Source: Auriscalpium vulgare (lineage: Eukaryota > Basidiomycota > Agaricomycetes > Russulales > Auriscalpiaceae). Taken from it: a DNA stretch of 64,000 bases. Shown piece after piece: positions 34,901 to 47,133 of the stretch. The notes under the pieces were generated by a model. The model made no database searches. It was not told the DNA's origin and saw only the letters and a list, made by a program, of their open reading frames with translations. The position numbers were made by a program, and so were the translations under genes. The stretch spans positions 620,001 to 684,000 of the forward strand of contig JAHBBC010000024.1 of the NCBI GenBank assembly GCA_019915015.1. The letters are read 5' to 3'. Position 1 is the first letter of the stretch, and each line of letters opens with the position of its first letter.

Positions 34901-37452
34901 AGTCTGTTACAGATTGTAAATACAGCACAGTCAACTTTACAGGATGCAGTATTGTTTTGTAAGGTTAGTGTTTTGAAAATCTCATTGAGAGTTGATACTA
35001 ACAAGTATCTTTTTAGAGAGAAGACCTGAAAATGGCTATTCAAGATATATCAAGGTTTCTTGAAATGTTTGGACTACCCCTGGCAATATCAATGCCACAG
35101 TTGTACTTCATAGCAGTGTCATGTGTCCCAGAAGACACATTGATGTATCAAAAGTATATGAGGGTTCAAAAACTGAATTACTATCCTCATCTAGTAAAGG
35201 GAAGGATGACAAAGTGGCCCACACAAAGGTTAATAATACATACCAACGAATATATAAATGCCATTGCATGTTCTCCTGATGGAAGGCACATTGTCTCTTG
35301 CAATGATGATTACACTGTACGCATCTGGGATGCTAAGACAGGGCAGCCTACGGGCCCACCTCTAGAGGGACACACTGGCAGGGTTACATCCGTTGCATAT
35401 TCTCCTGACGGAAGGCACATTGTCTCTGGATCAGGTGATATGACTGTCCGCATCTGGGATGCAGAGACAGGGCAGCCTACGGGCCCACCTCTAGAGGGAC
35501 ACACTGGCTGGGTCACATCCGTTGCATATTCTCCTGACGGAAGGCACATTGTCTCTGGATCAGGTGATATGACTGTCCGCATCTGGGATGCAGAGACAGG
35601 GCAGCCTACGGGCCCACCTCTAGAGGGACACACTGACTGGGTCACATCCGTTGCATATTCTCCTGACGGAAGGCACATTGTCTCTGGCTTAGATGATAAC
35701 ACTGTCCGCATCTGGAATGCAGAGACAGGGCAGCCTACGGGCCCACCTCTAGAGGGACACACAGGCAGGGTCACATCCGTTGCATATTCTCCTGACGGAA
35801 GGCACATTGTCTCTGGATCAGGTGATATGACTGTCCGCATCTGGGATGCAGAGACAGGGCAGCCTACGGGCCCACCTCTAGAGGGACACACTGGCAGGGT
35901 CACATCCGTTGCATATTCTCCTGACAGAAGGCACATTGTCTCTGGATCAGGTGATATGACTGTCCGCATCTGGAATGCAGAGACAGGGCAGCCTACGGGC
36001 CCACCTCTAGAGGGACACACTGGTGATGTCGCATCCGTTGCATATTCTCCTGACGGAAGGCACATTGTCTCTGGATCAGGTGATATGACTGTCCGCATCT
36101 GGGATGCAGAGACAGGGCAGCCTACGGGCCCACCTCTAGAGGGACACACTGGCAGGGTCACATCCGTTGCATATTCTCCTGACAGAAGGCACATTGTCTC
36201 TGGATCAGGTAATATGACTGTCCGCATCTGGGATGCAGAGACAGGGCAGCCTACGGGCCCACCTCTAGAGGGACACACTGGCAGGGTCACATCCGTTGCA
36301 TATTCTCCTGATGGAAGGCACATTGTCTCTGGATCAGGTGATATGACTGTCCGCATCTGGGATGCAGAGACAGGGCAGCCTACGGGCCCACCTCTAGAGG
36401 GACACACTGGTGATGTCGCATCCGTTGCATATTCCCCTGACGGAAGGCACATTGTCTCTGGCTCTTGGGATAACACTGTCCGCATCTGGAATGCAGAGAC
36501 AGGGCAGCCTACGGGCCCACCTCTAGAGGGACACACAGGTGGGGTCACATCTGTTGCATATTCCTCTGATGGAAGGCACATTGTCTCTGGCTCTTGGGAT
36601 AACACTGTCCGCATCTGGGATGCAGAGACAAGGCAGCCTACGGGCCCACCTCTAGAGGGACACACTCGTCATGTCACATCCGTTGCATATTCCTCTGATG
36701 GAAGGCACATTGTCTCTGGCTCTTTGGATAATACTGTCCGCATCTGGGATGCAGAGACAAGGCAGCCTACGGGCCCACCTCTAGAGGGACACACTAGTCA
36801 TGTCACATCCGTTGCATATTCTCCTGACGGAAGGTACATTGTCTCTGGCTCTATGGATGAGACTGTCCGCATCTGGGATGCAGAGACAGGGCAGCCCATA
36901 GGCCCGCCTCTAGAGGGACACACAGACTGGGTGACATCTGTTGCATATTCCTCTGATGAAAGGCACATTGTCTCTGGATCAGGTGATATGACTGTCCGCA
37001 TGTGGGATGCAGTGACAGGGCAGCCTGGCCCACTTCTAGAGGGACACACATACCACGTCACATCTGTTGCATATTCTTCTGATAGAAGGCACATTGTCTC
37101 TGGCCCTTGGGATAAGACTGTCCGCATCTGGGATGCAGATATAGGTCAGCCCATGGGCACCAATTTTTCCCCTCACAGCCAGCATAATTTGAATACCCCA
37201 GAGACTCTACGCACACTTCATCCGAATAAAAGTGTTCATTTAACAGAGACACAAGATGGCTGGATTGTTGATTCTGCAGCATTCCCTCCTGCTCTATTAC
37301 TATGGCTTCCTCCTGCCAATCGCTCACCAGGATTATACACACCCTATACTCATCTGATCATTGGTGCATCACCTACAATCCTTGATCTTAGTGACTTTGC
37401 ACATGGTCCAAACTGGCATAAGATTTATGATGAAACTATGATGATAACCTGA
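31964..37452 (+). CDS. NLR-like receptor: C2 - helical region - NACHT - WD40 (15 repeats)
   Basis: Start ATG 31964 (MAQDSRGPG); stop TGA at 37450-37452. The first exons give a C2-like domain (STVTLALTVEKCTGLPEVSH to DPVWNENFDF and beyond). A helical segment follows (SSALNAAASVYDQ, KISSIANIIDKVS). Then comes the typical pre-NACHT CLNKTRVEFLQKIYNWVQQ, NACHT Walker A LLLTGLSGTGKSS (about 33567) and Walker B VVIVIDALDES (about 33880). A 53-bp intron at 34964-35016, branch site TACTAAC, joins the NACHT exon to the WD40 exon. Fifteen WD40 units end near 37150, followed by a C-terminal tail (QDGWIVD, LLLWLPPANR, FAHGPNWHKI). NACHT-WD40 STAND proteins act in fungal non-self recognition or signalling; the ligand here is unknown. 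Confidence 0.85.
35250..37165 (+). repeat. Tandem 129-bp coding repeats (WD40 array)
   Basis: Fifteen units of 43 codons, each with the frame VAYSPDGRHIVSGS...TVRIWDAETGQPTGPPLEGHT. The string GGGCCCACC recurs exactly 129 bases apart (35352, 35481, 35610 and on). Units are nearly identical at the DNA level except at a few codons: the two or three after HT (GR, GW, DW, GD, GG, RH, SH, YH) and those after SGS (GDM, LDDN, WDN, LDN, MDE, GNM, WDK). Concerted evolution or recent expansion is likely. The reverse strand of the array is also open for 451 codons, a by-product of the repeat. Confidence 0.92.
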
Positions 37453-37790
37453 GTAGTATAAAGCTGTGTTGATCTCAGGCATTGTACACAAGTGACAATT
37501 TCTGTCTGTCTGGTAAGTCATTTATATTTCTAGATTTCATTTATTCACTGAGAGCTTACTTTTTTTTTTTTTCATTTAGTAGCACAGATCACACACTCCA
37601 TGGAGATTATAGATGTCTTGGGTTTACAACCTTACTTCCTTCTCATCCATCCAATAATACTATCCATTGTTCTGCTACAGTGTGACAAGGAGCTAAGAAT
37701 TTCTGACTAATCTTACCCCAGCAGCCTATGAGCAATAGCAACTAATGTCCAATAACTTAATTAATTTGGTAAGGTATAAGCAGCTGCATA
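37453..37790. other. AT-rich spacer after the NLR gene
   Basis: No gene seen. It holds a T13 run near 37561 and probably the 3' untranslated region of the NLR gene. Confidence 0.35.
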
Positions 37791-37850
37791 CTTGGGGTCA
37801 GTGGCCATTGCAAGCATGGCAGTACAATTACTATAATCATTCTTATTATA
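37791..37850 (-). other. Orphan Helitron 3' terminus
   Basis: On the minus strand it reads a decayed hairpin 1 (ATTA-TAG-TAAT, 37826-37841), then hairpin 2 GCCATGC-TT-GCAATGGC with a bulged A, then CACTGACCCCAAG and a flanking T (A at 37790 on plus). It is clearly related to the ends at 13201 and 38118 but diverged. No body of an element could be assigned: 37851-38117 shows no RepHel or other known sequence. It may be the end of an older element into which the right copy landed. Confidence 0.6.
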
Positions 37851-38117
37851 TCTAGTTTTCTTACATATTTTATGTGATAACAACAGATGCTAAGCCATTA
37901 TATTCTCTACTTACTGTATTAGGCTCAGTTCAATTATAGCTATTGTTACACTCTAGCCCGCACGCGAGATGCGGGGAGAGAGTATCAGGGTCACGCACTA
38001 ACAACGCCGCAAGGAGTTGTAGTGGTATCGATGCAAGTCTAGATCGACCTGTCTGAGGGCGAGGGTACAAGATGAGAGGAGGTAGCCCTGCGCCGTTCTA
38101 GCACACGCTTCAGAGTA

Positions 38118-38190
38118 CTTGGGGTCAATGGGCCAATGCACGCATGGCAGCACGATTACTCTTAATCATTTAGGGGGGGAGGGGGGAGGG
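38118..38190 (-). other. Helitron 3' terminus, right copy
   Basis: The mirror of 13122-13201: purine tract on the plus strand (38170-38190), hairpin 1 at 38153-38168 with one end mismatch, hairpin 2 with a bulged T at 38132-38148, then CTTGGGG at 38118, bordered by A at 38117 (T on the element strand). Confidence 0.85.
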
Positions 38191-38275
38191 GCTTGGCTAT
38201 TTAATATACAACTGACTGCCTGGTGTAGTTACATATGTACTTCAAGTATGATATAATAAGACATCAAGGCTTGTC

Positions 38276-41200
38276 TTATGAGGCCAAAGCAGGGACAGTT
38301 GTATTTTTGTATACTGTACTATAGATTAAAACAGATGCCTTGTATCCTCTAGTTTGATATATATCAGATATACTATTCAATTTCTCCTCAGATATACACA
38401 CTCTGCCTGTAGTTATTCCATCATGAAACCATGTTTCAGCTGAGTCTCCTATTATGCGTGCAGTAAAATGAGCATGCCCAAAATAAATAATACCTTTCAG
38501 CTTGTACATGACCTTGTTATTGCTGCAGCCAACATGCATAGTCTGTTTTATCTTCAACTTTGTTGTACCTGCATAAGGCAAAGCAATTCCAATTAGAGGA
38601 GGTGGATGGGCACTCAAGTCTGTTATCTTCACCAAAGGTCTTTGGCATAATTGACAGAGACGGGTAGTCTTTAATTCTAATAGCTTGTTTAACTCTGATG
38701 ATACAGGCTGACTGACATCCTTCTCCAAGGTCCAGAAAGGGGTGTTGTATTGTCTATCAGATATGATAGTATTGCAAGATGTACATTTGTGTCTAATGTG
38801 AAAAAGGTATTTGTCACTTGACAGCATCAAACGGCAGAGACTATAAATATCAGTACCATTGGCATTATCCATTGGATATCCATTGGGATCCATTTGGTGA
38901 AGTTGAGCCTGGAGAGAATTACGAGACTGTTCAAGAGTAGTGAGGGGCTGTCCAGTCATGATCTGATTCCATCCCTCAGATATCAAAGTGATATAAGGAT
39001 TTATTGAAGCAACATCTCTAGTCCATATTTGATTGTGGCTTATGAAAACTTGAAAGAGAATTGTGAGCAAACTGTCATAAGCACAACTCCAGGTATCTGC
39101 ATTCCAGATATAGCCCCTGCGTTCTCTACCTGAGATGGCAATTGAACTTACATTGGCTACAACCTTTCTTCTTTTTACAATGCGAGCAGGCCCATTATCA
39201 GTATTAAGTTGGGCTACTGGCTGAGTCCCTATGGCAGGGAGAAAACCATTTCCATGGTCAGTGTCATCATATTTTTGCTTTGTCCCCTGTCCGGCTGATT
39301 TTGGGTTTTTTGACCTTTGATTTCCCTTGGATGTGACTCGCTGCCATGGGGCATCTTCACCCACTTCTGGTATTACCAGTGGGTTATACTTGGACCACTT
39401 GATAGAAGAATGCACATTGCCCGGCACATGGTCAGCTCCAACCCAGGCTCTATACTGCTTGATCAATGTGCTACGTGTGGAGGCATTGATATCACTGGGA
39501 AGTTCACCTATATAGCGCAACCGAGTAATTTCATCTAACAGCTCTAACTCTCTAAACTCCTGGCGCACATGGCCAGGGAGACCCCCTGTTATAATGGCTG
39601 TGGAAAAGTCACACATTAAAATAGTGCCATCCAAGCTTGCACTTCTTGATAGACAGGTGTACATAGAGTAGTGGGTACGACACCTGAATGGGTCAACGAC
39701 ATTAAAGGGACGTGTTCTTCCCTGTGATGCATAGTCTGTCATAGCAAAATTGGGCACAATAGGGACCTGGTCTCTAGAGATGAAGACATTTCCGTCATTG
39801 GGAGTATTGCATTTAATAGGTATAGATTGTTTGGACAGTGGCACAACATTCTCTGGCAGACCTTCAAGGTGAACATTGGTTGGTGGCTTTGTCAACTTTA
39901 CAAATACAACATCCAGAGTTTCTCTGTCATCATTTATTGCATGTGATTGCCAACCTACAACAGTTCCTTCTGCACCATTGGTAACACACACTTCCGTTGC
40001 TTCGTTGCGCTTTATCATAACAGGTAATCCATGACAAAGCTTGAGAACACCAGGGATATTCATAGTAACACCATGAGGCAGACTGTGAAGCTTTGCTTGC
40101 ATTTCAGGAGGTACATTATTTGACTTTCGCTTTGGATCAAGTTGCCTGCCTTGAGATTTGACAGTGGTAGGCTCTCTAGATTTCCATTTATCAACACTAT
40201 AAAAAGGCTTCAAAACTTGATCTGTTTCCTGAGCAAAGCGATCTGACATTGTAGTATTAATTTGATCACGCTGAGAGTTGAAAGCAGTAATTACAGATAC
40301 AAAGCGAAAGTTTGGATGATTTGGATCAACATCTGGATTTTGAGGCCCTTTTATTCTAGATCGTAGAAGAGCAATGTCTTGTGGAGTACATGATTTATAA
40401 CGCATGTTTTCCAATGCTACGCGGAACTGTGCATCTCTCTCTGTCTGTGAGCGCTGCCGCATATTCTGTCTCAAGAGGACAACAACTGTTGTTTGATGCC
40501 ATAAAGCCTTGCCAATTGTCCTTTGTTGCTCTCTAAAGCCATTAGTGGTCCCTAGAACAGTGGAGACATTGTGACTATATAGTGCCGGCCCTTTTGTCTG
40601 AATAGGCGGCAATTGTGCAAAGTCACCTGCAAAAATCATATTCTTGCCACCAAAGGCTTGATCATCACTTTGTAGCGCAAGACTCATTTGTGCACTGATA
40701 TGATAGAAGTCACCACAGTCAATCATTGAGACCTCATCTAAGAATACATATTTGACACTTTTCAACCGTTCACGTATATTTGCCAAGGTGGTTGCTGCTT
40801 CACTTACACCAGATCCAGATCCTTCTCCTCCTCCTCGGAAGCCAAGAATTGAATGATAAGTTGACCCTGACACCAAGGCAGCTGCTGTACCAGTAGGAGC
40901 CATTATCAAAAATACAAAACTGCGTTTTTGTCTGTCAAAGAGAGCCATGAGAGCTTTGATAACCTGGGATTTACCTGTACCTGCCATACCTCCAATATGC
41001 ATTTTGAGTTGTTCAGCAAATATATCAACAGAGTGATTTGCTATGATTCGATAAGCTCGCTCTTGTTCTTCATTAAGTGTGTATTCTTGGGCCACCTCGT
41101 CAATGAGCTGCGCATCTTCTTCGCTGACAGCTTTAAAGGTCTTGTACAAGAACTCGCGATCTACAACTTTGACTTCATTAATATTATATGGCTTTGGTAT

Positions 41201-44200
41201 ACCATTAGCAGATGGTTCATTTTCCTTTCCTACTTGGTGGCACTGCGCCTGCTTCTTGTCTAGGATTTCTTTTTTCTTATCTGCTAGTACATCCTTCCAT
41301 TGCTTTCCTGTCATAATATCTCCATTTGTGATATCAGTTTCAATACTCCATCCATTTTCCTTGTCAGCTGCAGCCCATCCTCCGTTCTGCAGAACTTGCT
41401 CAATTTCAGCCATCTGGATTACTTTATTTGCAGTTTTTCCACTTATCTCATCAAATTGAGCACTCAGCCATTCAAGCTCATTATCATTGAGGGCACCCTC
41501 GCTGTTGCGATCCTCACTATACTGTGCATCTAAATCATCTTGAAACTGACCAAAGATAGGATTCAGACTCATTTTTTTATTCTCCTTCTCTGCTGCCTTG
41601 CGTTGAGCATGAAAGTCATCCCGTGCATCATTGCATTCATACCGTATGTGGAAAAATTTCATCAACTCAAGCTGCCGTGGTGTGAAGGTGTATGTATCAA
41701 ATGCCTCTTGCCATGTTTGATTATCAAGTTTTAAGTCAGAGCCTGTACGCCAAGGCTTGAATAAGGTAAGCATAGTCAAACAATAGTCTTCATAATTTCC
41801 TTTGTCCTTTCTAGGTAGAGTTCCTCCAACAAAGTTGGGGACAATGGGCTCATCCTCAGATGCCAGTCGAATGCTATGTGTTTCACATTGTGGATGCCCC
41901 TCTAAAAATTGAGGATACTGTTTTGGCTTCTTTTCTTTTGGGGCCTTGTTTTTCTTCCCTTGCTTATGCCTGCCCTGCACATAGTCAGATGAACTGTCAT
42001 CAACTTCTGTATTATCAGTGCTCATTTCATAGTCTTCATCATCTGAGTCATTTACCACTGTGCTTATGTCATCTTGATCCATGTCCATGTCATCATCACT
42101 ATCAACAATGGTCTTTTCTGTATCACTTTCAATATCAATAACCATGTGGTCATTGTCACCGCCACCAAGCTGTACTTTGTGATCTCGCTCTTGATTTGCA
42201 TCTATCATATAATCTTGATTGTTGAGTTCATCATTCTGTACTACTTCTCCATCTCCCTTCTTCCCTTTGGGAATCTTGAACTTGGTAGCAAAGCAACACC
42301 AGTCATAGAGGGTCATATACATATATTCATAGTCTACAGGGCGCTTGGTAAAGTCATCTACCGTAGTCAGCGCAACAATTTTACCCTTTACTTTGTTTAT
42401 TACAACGCAATCACCGTTCTCCTCTTCAGGCTCTAGAGAATTCCAATAACTTTTAACTTCATTGATAAATGGTCGCCAGTAAAATGTCTTGAATTTATGA
42501 CTGGTGTAGTGGTCAGGATGACCTAACACATAAAGAGATGCCATTGGGCCACCTATTTCCATCTTGGTAGTCATAGAGTTTACTACCTGAACCATAATCT
42601 TGCGAGCCTTTTCCATTTGACTTGCAGTTCCACTGAGAAACTCAGAGTTGCGATTGAAGACTGACTTGATAGCCTCTAACATGACATGAGTCTTTAAAGG
42701 TGTCTTGGTTATGTAGTCCGTGACATATGCTATGATTGATTTGATAGCAGTTCCAGACAAAAGACTGGCAACATCAGAGTTGCATCGAATCAGATAAGTT
42801 AGCGTAGGATTAAATGTGTTCAGCCAGGCCTCTCCATGTTTCAATTCAACTGCACCTGTACTCATGTCTACGGACGTCTCAGCATGTACATCGCGAGGGA
42901 AACGTGATTTACATGATGAATATTTTTTGCTTGTGCAACCTGCATGGCATTTATGACGGTTGGAGCGAAAGATCAGTTCATCGGCTGTCTCCCACATGCG
43001 CGTCCACCATGATTTATTTACAGAGCAAAATTCACATTTGTCACCTTCAGATGTTGTGTGATTGGAGCATATCTTGGGCGGATGCTCTGGCAGAGTACAA
43101 GTGGGATCCAAGCCACTATCACCTCTTTCAAAGTTGTCTTGAATTTGACTATGGACATCGTTAAGAGTTCCATTAATAAACTCGCCCTGATGTGAGCCTT
43201 CTAAATACTCTACCAATTGTCTTTGAAATTCAGAATCACCAGCTACAATCCGATCCCTTACCTCCTGTGGTGTCATTGCATTTTGAATCCATAAGAGCAT
43301 GTGGAGATGCAAAGTTAGTCTTCCCTGCTGCTCTACGGTACCATAGTAGGCAGCTGTTTTGCCAAACAAGCCATCATGGTCTGCACCTACACCTAGTACA
43401 ACCTTGATGAATGTTTCCACCATAAATTTGAAGAATCGTGCTCCTGACACAGGGTTGTTGGCAATCAAGCGATAGCGTTCACTGGCAGTATATACCTTAG
43501 GATAAATATGTATATCTTGATCAGCAAAATATAGTGCAATAGGATGTTTGGAATCTGTAGGTGCAAATGTAATGAACCATGTTGGAGCCCCAATGTAGCT
43601 CATAAGAGCCCAAAGTTCATTGCGCTTGTACTTGTTATTTGTTCGTGAGCCTTGGACATGCTGAGCTACATGGTCCAAATCATTGATAATTGCAAAGCAT
43701 TCTTTCTCTGCCTCTCCATTAGCAGTTTCAAATTCACCATCTACCATCCGCTGAATCATATCATTCAGCACAGCTTCATTTACACCAAGTAGTCGCCTAG
43801 CAATATCTGGAAAGGTTGTCTTTTGAGTCAGCAGATACCCCCCAGTATTGCTTCTTTTGATTTGTTCATGATTAAACGCAATCAGTGGAAACAAAGGCTC
43901 TAATTGAAAGCGTTTGTCATGATACATCAACAGTGCACGTTTTCATGCACTATCACTGATTTTTGAGTACCCATTCTCATTTCCAATGCCGCCGAGACCA
44001 TAAGGGAAGAGCCAGGGAAAGGCTTGTGGATACAGCTGAGGATTATCATATGTGCTCTCTGGTGTATCATTATGCCCTAGGCCAAGTGCATATCCATTTT
44101 TTGAGTTTATATACTGAAGTGCAAGGGCTTTTAACTGTGTGCCAGATTTCTTCTCCAGCTCGGCACCAGTCAGTGTATGCAGAATGAATGGACATTCTCC

Positions 44201-45691
44201 TTCTGCTGTACCTTCTTCATCCTCCGCAGACTTGTTTACTGCCTTGTCTTCAGAGTCTTTCTGTGATGGAGGGATTCGGTAATCAATAATAACTGGAGGC
44301 TCATCTTCAGAGTAGGTTGCAAGATTGTCATAGGAGATATTAAGGTCTGCATAGTCTGCATGGTTGACTTTGAGCCATTCCAGAGCAATAGCCACTTTGT
44401 TTCTGCGCACAAGAAATGGAGTTCTCCTATGCTCTTGAGTTGTAGGACGAGTAGGTCCAATATACACAAATGCCATTACATCATCTAATTCATCTGCTCG
44501 AGGGGGCAAGACACTGTATATCCGTGGCATAGGCATTCCATACATCACTGCATTTGCAACCATTTTGTACTGACCAGAGGCTTGCACTTTAATGACACAT
44601 CCATTTCGACACACTCGTGCAACCAGCATCTTTTCTGTGAAGGATAAACCCTGCAACTGTGGGGGCACCTCCCCTATCCAATTGCCATTTGCTAAAGCCT
44701 GGGAGGGAATCTTTCCTTTCTTCAACACCATCAAGCATGGTTTGCATATCTTTGAGCATGCCTTGTCAAGAATGGGCCCTTCTTCAATGAGAATTGGATC
44801 GTTAGGTGATTTGCGCTCCACGCGAGTCACAGGATATATACCATCTGTATTCACAAGAAGATTGCGTTCAAAATCTGCTTCTTCTAAGGAAGTCATCGAT
44901 TTGGACAGCGCCAGTGTCCCACATACAGCACATCCTTCTTCTAGTAGGTTTTCTTTTTTAATTGCATCACAGTAATTAGTTATAATCTTGTGCCGCAAAG
45001 CTTTGGAGGGGGGCTTTGGTGGAAAGACTGCTGTAAGAGCTGGCTGGACTTGAAACTGTTTAGCTATCTTGGTTCTTGTTACCCTGGGCTTATCAACACC
45101 ATTGAATTTGAAAAGAGTAGTGGCATTTGTACAAGCAGTACACAGATCGGCATGTAACATATGACTCTCCATCAGATCATATATTTTATTTGTTTTGTCA
45201 TTCCATCTGATAACTACATTATGCAATGCACATATCTCAATTAATTCAAGTTTATGGAGTTGAGTCAACTCTGCTAGCGGCATCCTACATAGTATCCAAT
45301 GATCATTATCCTGTGGTAGTTTTGAGGCGACATCTGTACCGTGGCCGGTAAATTCAAATTGGGAAAGCTGATGAAATTCATCTGTCGATGCGACGACTTG
45401 GTATTGAGCAAGCTCACTTAGCATCCACAGCGGCTTTTTCTTTCCACCCCCAATCAATGTGTGACTTGCACGGTCTGGAATCTTGGCTATATAACTAGGC
45501 AGATACCCTACTATATATATACATAAATAAACTAGAAAAATGGATATCATAATATTGTATAGCATATTCTCAATGGGCCCTAGCCCTAGTAGTCCGTTGA
45601 CTTCAAAACACGCCCCAGCGGATGTCCTTTGACAGCAAAACCAAATAGTGAGTCTGTGTGTATCACATAACAGTTGCGAAGGATGCCCCAT
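38276..45691 (-). pseudogene. RepHel, right copy, with nonsense codon
   Basis: Nearly identical to the left RepHel and collinear with it. The frame is open from 45691 to 43943 and again from 43930 to 38276. The break is a single CGA to TGA change at about 43945-43943; a second transition six bases upstream turns GGT into AGT (SDGARK becomes SDSA-stop). The stop falls before the HUH motif, so the N-terminal piece has neither nuclease nor helicase. The downstream piece could start at an internal ATG and keep Rep, helicase and USP-like regions, but whether it is translated is unknown. Confidence 0.88.
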
Positions 45692-47133
45692 GATGATGGT
45701 TCAGGTCAAAGAGCGAGCCATGAAATTTTCACCTTTGATAAGCGGCTCATATTTCCTACGGTCACATGACCTAACAAATTTCCCTGCATATATGATGTTC
45801 TACTTGGAAAACTCGAAACGCGCCCCAGGGGCCGTAACCTTGCTCCGATACAGGACAGAGGCTGGCCAGGCCTGCAGGACAATATTGAGCCGTTGTTCCA
45901 AGTTCTCAAGTTCTCGGTGGCTGGAGAGGTGCAAACATGTGCAAAGGTACGCATACAGGAGCATATACATATGTGCCTGGCACATTTATGACCGGGGAGA
46001 GACCTTGGCAAGCAAGGTAACTTGATTTTGTCATATGTCTCCCTCCGGTTGCCACCCTTCCTTACAATTACCATAATAATATTTTTTGCCACCATGAACA
46101 AGAGTACTTGCGTAATACCCCACACGATGAAGTAATGGTTTCAAAGACATGCCAGCTTTTAACCGGCCACTTGCTACCGCTTCCAATGTATCAAATCGTA
46201 TCATGCAAAGTTGCTGGTTCAAGATTAGCCAATTGTGTAGATGAATTTGATATACGCCCAGTGAACGCACATTGTGAAGTACGACAAATAACAAGGCAAA
46301 TGACAATGAATAGTAAGTGTTTCAAACCAAGCATTGCCCGCTGTCTACACATAGCCCCCTACGGTCGCCATGACATTGGCAGCCACAATGCTAAAGCCCA
46401 AGCCCCACTGTCCATCACTCCGCTTGAATTTGTTAGCGGTGAAGAGGACACTGACAAGCGCCTCCCTGGGAACCTCACCCTGCCAGAGTGGACAAGGCAT
46501 CTCTGGGCCTTTCTGTCGCGCGATGGACGGAATCCAGACATTCGGACGCAAGGTGCCATTTGTTGGGTTGTAGAAGTGACGGCGAGCATCAAACACGGGC
46601 ACTATACAAAGATGTCAGATAAAAGTTCAAAAGCTGTTGGAAGGAGACACTCACCATCATCAGTGGCCTTGAGCGCAGTGCGGGAGATGCGAGAGTCCAT
46701 CAGATGATTGGTGCTGCTCCCAACAGCCTTTTTGATGACTGTGCGATTGGTAGTCACTATTGAACAAGAGTATATCAGTAAGACAGTGAAGTATCATATT
46801 TTGGGATAATCACCAATTTTCTTGGACTGGGACGGGCGATCAATGCTGCCCATCGCAGTGGTGAACTTGATAGCACCACTGGGAGTGCTCCAGTAGATCA
46901 TGTTGCGGCACCCCAGGAGAAACCCAAGCATAGCAAAGATGCGCTCTGCCTCCCCACCGATGGGAAAGCCTTCAATGCCTCGCTGGCACTTGGCTGCAGC
47001 CGCAAAGCCAACAATATCTCCATCGCCACACAAATAAGAACGGTCGTTGAAGACCTGCATCTCGAAGATGATGGTCTGCCTCGTCTCTGAATTGATCAAT
47101 CCAAAAGACTCTTGGCCTGCTCGATGATTTATA

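Noticed and set aside
35310..36665. 451-codon open frame on the minus strand
   Set aside because: It lies wholly antisense to the WD40 array. The 129-bp period is a multiple of three, so an open antisense frame in one unit is open in all.
13202..38117. The idea that the host segment itself is one composite transposon
   Set aside because: It contains conserved housekeeping genes (CSN1, NOP53), and the Helitron 3' ends face inwards. Simple insertions on both sides explain it.
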